A stretch of 64,000 nt of DNA from Acidimicrobiales bacterium (GTDB lineage: Bacteria; Actinomycetota; Acidimicrobiia; Acidimicrobiales; Iamiaceae): positions 1 to 64,000 of the forward strand of contig JAOBWM010000094.1 of assembly GCA_025463365.1 (NCBI GenBank), given 5' to 3'. The translations under genes and the position numbers were made by a program. This document shows positions 58,477 to 64,000 of this stretch, one piece after another. The first letter of the stretch is position 1. Each line of letters starts with the position of its first letter. The notes beneath the pieces were generated by a model. The model was not told where the DNA came from and searched no databases. It saw only the letters and a program-made list of their open reading frames with translations.

Positions 58477-58622
58477 CACGCCACCTCCGCCCGGTGGTCG
58501 CCATACGCGTCCGAGGCATCATCGGCGGCGATGAACGGGCCGGCGGCCCACAACCCACAACCGCATGACGCCCAGATCCAACCGTCGGCGTCTACCTCGG
58601 TCTGGAACTCGTGGTCGTCCAT
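58476..58622 (-). CDS. Very small hypothetical protein
   Basis: 48 residues from ATG 58622; both ends overlap neighbours by one base (TGATG), which supports the gene. Contains WIWASCGCGLWAAGPF. Function unknown. Confidence 0.5.
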   Translation of the reverse strand: MDDHEFQTEVDADGWIWASCGCGLWAAGPFIAADDASDAYGDHRAEVA

Positions 58623-59179
58623 CACGCCACCTCGCCCTTGCCGTCGAGGCCGGGCAGGCGGCGCACGCCCTTGGCGATCTCGACGAAGCGGCGGACGTCG
58701 GACTTCCACGGGCCGTAGCGGGCGAGGATCTCGTCGAACTCCTCGATGTCGTGCGGCCGCATGTAGGGCCGACCGTCCTCGTCGACCTGGCAGTGGTGGA
58801 GCTCGTGGTCGACCAGCGCGACGCGCTGCTCGTCGGACAGGCCCCAACGGCCTTCGTCCTCGACGTCGATGCCCCAGGTGTCGAGGGCGATCTCGATCAC
58901 GAAGAACGGTGGCGGCTCGACCGGCTTCGAGGACTCGGCCGTGGACGAGAGGATCTCGCCGGTCTCCCCCACCACCTCGATCGAGTTCGATCGGGCGAGG
59001 AAGGCGGTGCGGCCCTTGATGATCCGGGCGGTGCCAAGCACGTCCTTCCCGTTCTTCGACGTGGCCTTGTCGCGGAACAGGTACTCGATGCGCCAGCCGA
59101 TCAGGTGGCGGTGGTGGTCCTCGATCAGCGGCTCGGCGATCGACTCGACCTCGTGGGCCTGGCGGAACTTGGTGGCCAT
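58622..59179 (-). CDS. Putative phage metallopeptidase
   Basis: 185 residues. ALVDHELHHC has the HExxH zinc-peptidase motif, with QVDEDGRPYMRPHDIEEF after it, the pattern of the small phage metallopeptidase family (PF18894-type). The N-terminal part (HHRHLIGWRIEYLFRDK) fits the same family. Biological substrate unknown. Confidence 0.75.
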   Translation of the reverse strand: MATKFRQAHEVESIAEPLIEDHHRHLIGWRIEYLFRDKATSKNGKDVLGTARIIKGRTAFLARSNSIEVVGETGEILSSTAESSKPVEPPPFFVIEIALDTWGIDVEDEGRWGLSDEQRVALVDHELHHCQVDEDGRPYMRPHDIEEFDEILARYGPWKSDVRRFVEIAKGVRRLPGLDGKGEVA

Positions 59180-59838
59180 CAGTCGTCGCCCCCTGCCTGG
59201 GTGGCGGTGGCGTGGTCGTCATGGGCGCGTCCGCACCTGGTGCACGAGTGGTGGTAGCCGCCGTAGGAGCCGGTCTCGACGGTGAACGCGTCTCCTCGCG
59301 CCCGGACGAGCCGGGTCGACATCACGACGAAGAACTCCTCGGGGTAGCCGTCGATCACCGCACGGGCTTCGTCCTCGGTCTGGAGGCCGCCACCGCCGAA
59401 GTAGGCGTGTTCGCCGCCGGGGACCGTGAGCTTGATCCGCACCCACTCGCGGGTCGGCACGGTGGTGCCGGTCCACTCGGGGCAGGGAGTGGCGAGCCCG
59501 CCGAGCTCGACGTCGACGCCGGCGGTGTCGAGAACCTTGCCGAGCGTCGAGCGATGGAGGGACATCGCTGTCTCGTAGAGCGCCATGAGGGTGGCGGGAA
59601 CGTCGGCCTCGACCCAGTGCGGATCGTCGGTGTAGTCCCCCGGTTCGCACCGCTCCGGCCACCCCTGCTCGGAGTCGGTGTCGATCGCCACGGCGATGTG
59701 GGTCGTCGTGTCGTCGCCATCCTCGACGCCGGCGAGGAGACGGAGGGCGACCTCGGCCGCCATCTGGCGGCCCGTCGCCCGCGCCTCGGCGATGATCTCC
59801 TCGTCGCTGCTCGTGGCAGTGGGGCTCGTGGCGGTCAT
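59179..59838 (-). CDS. Hypothetical phage early protein
   Basis: 219 residues. Acidic N-terminal half, a centre with TREWVRIKLTVPGGEHAYFGGGG and a C-terminal HHSCTRCGRAHDDH zinc-knuckle-like tail. No family recognised. Confidence 0.5.
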   Translation of the reverse strand: MTATSPTATSSDEEIIAEARATGRQMAAEVALRLLAGVEDGDDTTTHIAVAIDTDSEQGWPERCEPGDYTDDPHWVEADVPATLMALYETAMSLHRSTLGKVLDTAGVDVELGGLATPCPEWTGTTVPTREWVRIKLTVPGGEHAYFGGGGLQTEDEARAVIDGYPEEFFVVMSTRLVRARGDAFTVETGSYGGYHHSCTRCGRAHDDHATATQAGGDD

Positions 59839-60452
59839 CGGACAGCTGCCGCGAGTTCAGCCAGGTAGCGCATCTGGGGCTCGTCGAGCGTGCGCCCGCG
59901 ACCGACGTGTCCGCCTTCTCCGACCGCCTCGGGATCGTCCACGATGTAGAACTGCCAGTGGTCGCAGTCCTCCGCTGGGCGCCCGTCCTCGGTGCGCTCA
60001 TCGCAGTGGCACATGGTGCCGACGACGAGGCCGCGCAAGCTGTCCCGCACCTCCCTGTCGACGGTGGGCAACGCGTCGATGGCCGCGATGCGTTCGTCAT
60101 AGATGCGCCCCGGGTCCAGCCCTTCGGCCTCGCAGAACGCCCACAGCGATTCTCCAGTGAGGTCGCCGGCCTCGGCCGTGATCCAGAGGCGGGCGGCGAT
60201 CTCGTCCGCCTTCACCGCGTCGATGTCGTGCAGCGTCGAGAGGGTCAGGTACAGGTCGTGCAGATGCAACGTTTCGAGGATCAGCGCGTAGTGGGCGTTG
60301 GTCCCACGGCCCACGAAGCGCCAAGAACCTGACGACACCAACTGGCCGCGGGCGGCGGCATAGCGCATCAGCTCCTTTGCGGTCGGAGGTTCGGTCGGCC
60401 ACGGAGCAGCCTGTTCCACGTAGCCCTGTTCAGATTCGGGTTCGTCGCTCAT
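59835..60452 (-). CDS. Hypothetical phage early protein
   Basis: 205 residues from ATG 60452; the frame continues upstream through two other genes. Helical N-terminal half (AKELMRYAAARGQLV, LTLSTLHDIDAVKADEI) and a C-terminal acid-rich part with MCHCDERTEDGRPAEDCDHW. No family recognised. Confidence 0.5.
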   Translation of the reverse strand: MSDEPESEQGYVEQAAPWPTEPPTAKELMRYAAARGQLVSSGSWRFVGRGTNAHYALILETLHLHDLYLTLSTLHDIDAVKADEIAARLWITAEAGDLTGESLWAFCEAEGLDPGRIYDERIAAIDALPTVDREVRDSLRGLVVGTMCHCDERTEDGRPAEDCDHWQFYIVDDPEAVGEGGHVGRGRTLDEPQMRYLAELAAAVR

Positions 60453-60631
60453 TGCTTGTCGGTCCTCTCGGGAGTCAACTTCCGGCCGGGGGCATGGGGT
60501 CGGCCAGCGTGGTGGTCCGCGATCAGCGCCTTGTACGCACCTGTGGCCGACTGCTCGGTCAGATCCGCCGGGTAGACCCGTGCTGTTCGCCGCGGACCAG
60601 GTACACCGTCGCTGTGGTCGTCCGAGGCCAT
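60449..60631 (-). CDS. Small hypothetical protein
   Basis: 60 residues, overlapping both neighbours by 1-4 nt. Basic, without hydrophobic segments (GPRRTARVYPADLTEQSATG). Unknown function. Confidence 0.45.
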   Translation of the reverse strand: MASDDHSDGVPGPRRTARVYPADLTEQSATGAYKALIADHHAGRPHAPGRKLTPERTDKQ

Positions 60632-60927
60632 CAGGCGACCCGTCCCTTCTTGATGTGCGAGGCAGCGCGCGCGACGGCGGCCGCCACGGTCGGCGACGCC
60701 GACACGTTGTGGGTGTGGAGCAGGAAGTCCCGCGTGGCGTGGAGGCGGTACTTGTGCTCGGCGTTGTGGATCGACGCGAGGTCGGCCAGCGAGATCCCGT
60801 CGAGGACCTCGGATGGAATCCCGTGCAGGGCGACCAGGTGGCCCGCCATGTCGTCGAGGCTCGGGATCGGCACGGCACCCGGGGTTGGTGCCGGCGGTGC
60901 GGGGGCGGCGTTGCGGGCCCGGCTCAC
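60631..60927 (-). CDS. Hypothetical phage early protein
   Basis: 98 residues from GTG 60927. Pro/Ala-rich start, then LDDMAGHLVALHGIPSEVL and HNAEHKYRLHATRDFLLH. Unknown function. Start overlaps the upstream stop (GTGA). Confidence 0.5.
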   Translation of the reverse strand: MSRARNAAPAPPAPTPGAVPIPSLDDMAGHLVALHGIPSEVLDGISLADLASIHNAEHKYRLHATRDFLLHTHNVSASPTVAAAVARAASHIKKGRVA

Positions 60928-61223
60928 GACCGTGCCTCGAACACGTGGCCGATGACGGCGGGCAGCCCGGGCTCGGGCTTCACGAACGAACCGACGTAGG
61001 TCAGCCCGCTCGCCTGCAGGCCGGGCACCGCCTGGCCCGTCATGAGCACACAGAGCCGGCGGCCGGAGACCGGGCCGTCGGGGTCGACGAGGGCCCACAC
61101 GCACGGCACGCCCAGACCGTCGAGGCCGGCGGTGAGGAGCTCGGCGCGCTCGGGCATGTCGACGACCTGTAGGCCGGTGGCATCCGCCGGCGGGCGGAGC
61201 TCGAACTTCCACACGGCCCTCAT
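60924..61223 (-). CDS. DUF7352-like small protein
   Basis: 99 residues from ATG 61223. VWKFELRPPADATGLQVVDMP at the start and GLTYVGSFVKPEPGLPAVIGHVFE at the end match a small phage/actinobacterial family with a compact beta fold. Function unknown. Confidence 0.55.
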   Translation of the reverse strand: MRAVWKFELRPPADATGLQVVDMPERAELLTAGLDGLGVPCVWALVDPDGPVSGRRLCVLMTGQAVPGLQASGLTYVGSFVKPEPGLPAVIGHVFEARS

Positions 61224-61624
61224 CGCGGCGGCGCCTCGGTGAGCATGGCCAGCATGAGCCCGCCGAGGGTGGGGCTGCCGGTGAGGTCCTGGAGGGTGAC
61301 GACCTGGTCGAGGTCGCGCTCGGCCCGCCGGCGGAGCTCGGCCAGCGCCTTGGGAACCGACCAGCCGCACTCGACGACGTAGGCGATCCACTGGTGGCGC
61401 TCCCACCCGGCCGCCACCTCCGGCGTGGGCGAGCCCGCAGGCCCCGGCGGCGGCCCCTCGTCGGGCCGCTGGATCGAGGCGGTGGCCTCGCGGCCGGCGC
61501 GCTCGAGGAGTCCACCGGCGCTCGCACGAAGGCCCGCCGCCTGGGCGTCGAGCTTGTCCGCCAAGGCCTGCAGCTGGGCGGCGAGCTGCTCGGCCTCGTC
61601 CGGGTCGATCGACGGGGCGGTCAC
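61220..61624 (-). CDS. Hypothetical coiled-coil protein
   Basis: 134 residues from GTG 61624. N-terminal coiled coil (EAEQLAAQLQALADKLDAQ), G/P-rich linker and C-terminal helical domain (HQWIAYVVECGWSVPKAL, DLTGSPTLGGLMLAML). No family recognised. Confidence 0.5.
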   Translation of the reverse strand: MTAPSIDPDEAEQLAAQLQALADKLDAQAAGLRASAGGLLERAGREATASIQRPDEGPPPGPAGSPTPEVAAGWERHQWIAYVVECGWSVPKALAELRRRAERDLDQVVTLQDLTGSPTLGGLMLAMLTEAPPR

Positions 61625-62037
61625 GACTTGCCTCCCCACTTCTCCTGGGCCGACTGCTTCGTGATCCCGAGGGCCTGGCCGATGCGGGACCACGAGTACT
61701 CGGAGCGAAGGCCGCGAACCGCCGTGGTGATCGACTCATCGAGGACCTGGCGTAGGGCGACGAGCTCGGCCAGCTCCTCGATGTCGGCGATCGCCACGCG
61801 CTCCCCCGCCCGGCGGATGAACCGGGTCACCGGGCCGCGGAGGAAGTCGATCGTGTCGTTCGGGCGGGGTGTCCGACGGGCCTTCTGCGTCTCGCGCAGG
61901 CGGGCGTTCTGACGCTCGAGGGTGGCGATCCGCCGCTTGGCGGCGCGGAGCTCGTCGGCCTTGCTCAACGGCTTCACCAGCGTCAGGTGGGGCCTGACGG
62001 TCGAGGGCTGTTCGGCGGCCACTGCGGCGGCGTTCAC
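61621..62037 (-). CDS. Coiled-coil protein with C-terminal HTH
   Basis: 138 residues from GTG 62037. A basic coiled coil at about 28-55 (ELRAAKRRIATLERQNARLR) and a C-terminal helix-turn-helix (SWSRIGQALGITKQSAQEKW) of the type found in sigma-like or IS-related regulators. A DNA-binding early regulator is likely. Confidence 0.6.
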   Translation of the reverse strand: MNAAAVAAEQPSTVRPHLTLVKPLSKADELRAAKRRIATLERQNARLRETQKARRTPRPNDTIDFLRGPVTRFIRRAGERVAIADIEELAELVALRQVLDESITTAVRGLRSEYSWSRIGQALGITKQSAQEKWGGKS

Positions 62038-62435
62038 GCGACCGCGCCCGGGTCGGTGCCATCGACCGCGCTGAGCCGTGCGATCCTCCACGCTTCGTTG
62101 AGCACCGGCGCCATGTCGGCGCTCATCCGGTCGGTCAGCCTCCGGATCGCGTTCTCGGCGATGCCGTCGCCGGCGAAGGCAACGATGGCCTCCACCTGCA
62201 CTCGCACGGCCGCCTCCAGGAGGAGCCCGGCCTTGCTGGCCTTGTACTCGAGTCCGGGGCCGTCGACGATGCGGCGGGCCTGGTCGACGACGTCGACGAT
62301 CGGGGCGAGGATCGCCCGCTCGGTCGGGAACTCCTCGGGGTGCAGCGCGTTGAGGAAGCCGAGGAGGTACTCGTGAGCGCCCGCGAGCGGCTGCTCGACG
62401 GGCACGGTGCCCGGGAGGGCGGTGACGACGTCCAT
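62034..62435 (-). CDS. Hypothetical phage early protein
   Basis: 133 residues. Helical protein with AHEYLLGFLNALHPEEFPTERAIL-like opening and RLTDRMSADMAPVLNEAW. No family recognised. Confidence 0.5.
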   Translation of the reverse strand: MDVVTALPGTVPVEQPLAGAHEYLLGFLNALHPEEFPTERAILAPIVDVVDQARRIVDGPGLEYKASKAGLLLEAAVRVQVEAIVAFAGDGIAENAIRRLTDRMSADMAPVLNEAWRIARLSAVDGTDPGAVA

Positions 62436-62438
62436 CGG

Positions 62439-62924
62439 TCAGCCCACCGCCGTGAGGGGGCTCACCGCGGGGAGCGGGCCGTACTCGGACAAGACGCCCT
62501 CGAGGAGGTCGACGGCACTGCGGGTGGCGCGCCGGGTGGCGCGGACATCGCCCTTGGAGATCTCGTCGAGCTCGCGCACCTCCCCCATCACCGGCACGCC
62601 GAGGTGCTCGAGCGCATCCTCGACGAGGATCTCGCGTGCCCGCAGCAGACGCTCGTCGGGGCCCGGGTCCGGGTCGGAGTCGGGGGCGGCGGCGAGCAGC
62701 GCGTTCCGGGCCCGGTCGAGGAACTGGAGCAGCTCGCCGGCGGAGTCGGCAGCGAGCACGAACTGCGGGTCGAAGTGGTCACCGACGTGGATCTGGGCGC
62801 CACCAACGGAGTGGTTGGTGTACGCCACCGGATGGGCCGTGGGCGCCACCAGCAACGTGAGGCCGTGCAGCCGAACCGGCGGAGCCGGCGTGTTGGGGAT
62901 GGTCTCGATCGAGGGGTCTGGCAT
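62439..62924 (-). CDS. Hypothetical phage early protein
   Basis: 161 residues from ATG 62924, about 10 nt after AGGAG. N-terminal strand-rich part (VRLHGLTLLVAPTAHPVAYT, GGAQIHVGDHFDPQFVL) and a helical rest. First gene after a 300-bp gap; probably the head of an early operon. Confidence 0.55.
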   Translation of the reverse strand: MPDPSIETIPNTPAPPVRLHGLTLLVAPTAHPVAYTNHSVGGAQIHVGDHFDPQFVLAADSAGELLQFLDRARNALLAAAPDSDPDPGPDERLLRAREILVEDALEHLGVPVMGEVRELDEISKGDVRATRRATRSAVDLLEGVLSEYGPLPAVSPLTAVG

Positions 62925-62950
62925 CGGTATCGTTGTCTCCTGTTGTTGGT

Positions 62951-62985
62951 GGCCCGCTCCGGGTGTCGAAAGCAAGGAGCGGGCC
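62951..62985. terminator. 10-bp perfect hairpin in the 5' region of the early operon
   Basis: GGCCCGCTCC (62951-62960) pairs with GGAGCGGGCC (62976-62985), loop 15 nt, 26 bp upstream of the ATG at 62924. The rest of the gap 62925-63223 holds no supported gene. The hairpin could end the upstream transcript or act as attenuator. Confidence 0.55.
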
Positions 62986-63223
62986 GCTGGCGTTTTCGGG
63001 GGTGGGTGGTGGCTGGGCAGCGCCCGGCTACGGGCGAGGTGGAAGCGACGATCTCTCGTCGCCCCGGCGCTACCGGGGTCATCACCTGCGGAGGGCCCAG
63101 CCACCCCGGGAGCGCCTCATCCGGCATCGACACGGGGTGCTCGAGGGAGGGGGATCGAGCGGGGGGACCCGTGGAGCGGATGAGACGCTCCCGGCACGTC
63201 CGGGCGGACGTGCACGAGAAGGG

Positions 63224-63484
63224 CTAGGGAGGCTTCCCCTCGCCCCGGCGCTCGGCCAGCTCGCGGAAGGCCACCTCGGCGCGGGCGATGGCTTCGAGGG
63301 CGGGCCGGGCGTCCGCCGCGATCGTGATCTCGACGGTCCTGGTGGTCCGCGGGGCGGTCGGTGCCGGGCTCCGGTGCTCGCTCAGCCAGTCGCCGACGTC
63401 GACCACCACGACAGCCAAGATCATCAACACCGTCACGGTGCCGGCGAGGACCTCAACCAAGGCGGTGAACTCCTGCCAAGTCAC
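63224..63484 (-). CDS. Small single-helix membrane protein
   Basis: 86 residues from GTG 63484 (GTGA overlap). Membrane helix at about 10-30 (LVEVLAGTVTVLMILAVVVVDV), then a soluble tail (RTVEITIAADARPALEAIARAE). Unknown function. Confidence 0.55.
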   Translation of the reverse strand: MTWQEFTALVEVLAGTVTVLMILAVVVVDVGDWLSEHRSPAPTAPRTTRTVEITIAADARPALEAIARAEVAFRELAERRGEGKPP

Positions 63485-63789
63485 GACGCACACACCTCGC
63501 CGAGCATCAAGCGGTCGAGCTCGGCGCGATGGATGACCACCCGACCACCGAGATGACCGGCCTTGATGGCACCGGACTCGACCAGCCGCCGTACCGTCGC
63601 CTCGCCCATCCCGAGGTAGCCGGCAGCCTCCTTCGGGGAGAAGCCCGCCCGCTCGACCTCCGGCCGGGCGCCAAGGCGCTCGGCGACCCGGTCGGCGGCG
63701 CGGTCGGCCACCAGGGTGGCGAAGGCATCGACCACGTCGAGGAGCGCGGGCGTCGGGAACTGGCGGCGCCAGGCGTCCGGGGCGCTCAC
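63481..63789 (-). CDS. Excisionase-like HTH protein
   Basis: 102 residues from GTG 63789. The C-terminal half is a winged HTH_17/MerR-like domain (GFSPKEAAGYLGMGEATVRRLVESG, HLGGRVVIHRAELDRL). Such proteins serve as excisionases or small regulators; adjacency to another HTH gene fits an immunity/early-control region. Confidence 0.75.
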   Translation of the reverse strand: MSAPDAWRRQFPTPALLDVVDAFATLVADRAADRVAERLGARPEVERAGFSPKEAAGYLGMGEATVRRLVESGAIKAGHLGGRVVIHRAELDRLMLGEVCAS

Positions 63790-64000
63790 GATGCCTCCGC
63801 GAGCTGAGCCCGGCCCGGGTCGTGGGCGGCGACATCCATGATCCCGATCGGCCACTCGAAGAGGTCGGAGGGCTCACAACCGAGGCCGTAGGCCAGGTCG
63901 ATCAGAAGGCCGATCGTCAGGCCCCGGTACTCACCGTGCTCGATGCGGGAGATAGTCCCCTGCTCCTTCCCGGCGCGCGCCCCAAGCTGGGTCTGCGTCA
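63786..64000 (-). CDS. XRE-family regulator, 5' part outside the window
   Basis: Partial: 70 codons up to the TGA at 63786-63788, start beyond 64000. Opens inside a helix-turn-helix (TQTQLGARAGKEQGTISRIE), followed by HGEYRGLTIGLLIDLAYGLG and CEPSDLFEWPIG, the full C-terminal part of an XRE domain. Overlaps the excisionase-like gene by 4 nt (GTGA). Candidate repressor or Cro. Confidence 0.75.
   Translation of the reverse strand, partial: TQTQLGARAGKEQGTISRIEHGEYRGLTIGLLIDLAYGLGCEPSDLFEWPIGIMDVAAHDPGRAQLAEAS

Overview
The window is very GC-rich DNA with dense, often 1-4 nt overlapping genes, many GTG starts, F420/LLM-type oxidoreductases and leaderless-looking promoters. This points to a high-GC actinobacterium, most likely Acidimicrobiia-like (inferred from gene content and style, not from a marker gene). 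It has two parts: a chromosomal catabolic region (about 1-26,350) and a tailed-phage provirus (about 26,430 to beyond 64,000) inserted at a tRNA-Glu gene.

Chromosomal part. After a truncated HNH nuclease and a secreted protein come genes typical of CoA-thioester catabolism of alicyclic, steroid or terpenoid-like compounds. These are two paralogous metal-dependent amidohydrolases, two LLM flavin/F420 oxidoreductases, two SDRs, three enoyl-CoA hydratase-family proteins, two acyl-CoA synthetases (one FadD3-like), SnoaL-, VOC-, EthD- and DoxX-type accessory proteins, an amidase, an isochorismatase-fold protein with altered catalytic residues, a TetR regulator, a YcaQ-type DNA glycosylase and a molybdopterin oxidoreductase. 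A 15-bp palindrome CTGAC-N5-GTCAG recurs just upstream of at least six of these transcription units and, with one mismatch, at the tetR start. It looks like a local TetR regulon with autoregulation. One further gene carries a KstR-like box instead. Intergenic DNA holds an unusual ~590-bp array of about 12 degenerate ~48-bp units (3.7-4.3 kb) and a 212-bp tandem duplication (6.2-6.6 kb). tRNA-Gln(CTG) and tRNA-Glu(CTC) lie at the right edge.

Provirus. A tyrosine integrase abuts the 3' end of tRNA-Glu (attL side; attR lies outside the window). Three rightward genes follow (DUF2510 membrane protein, small protein, XRE regulator), ending in a strong terminator. Everything else except one gene is leftward. 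In order of transcription from the right edge: XRE and excisionase-like regulators, a long run of small early genes, a ParB-like protein, an HNH-containing replication-type protein, HNH nuclease, small and large terminase, portal, a giant capsid polyprotein, head-tail and tail genes, tape measure, tail tip proteins, holin, DUF1906 endolysin and two membrane/coiled-coil proteins. The late-gene order is that of a siphovirus.

Most interesting points: (1) the capsid ORF is one uninterrupted 976-codon frame joining a 2H phosphoesterase, a maturation protease and scaffold plus major capsid protein, with two strong internal ribosome-binding sites and in-frame starts at the module borders, and a 16-bp perfect hairpin just after it; (2) the TetR palindrome regulon; (3) a lone rightward three-helix membrane gene at 54.0-54.4 kb with its own promoter and hairpin, built like a moron; (4) an endolysin with an internal start for its C-terminal domain; (5) 11-bp iteron-like repeats inside the replication-type gene; (6) the chromosomal repeat arrays. 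All assignments come from reading motifs and gene order. No database search was run.
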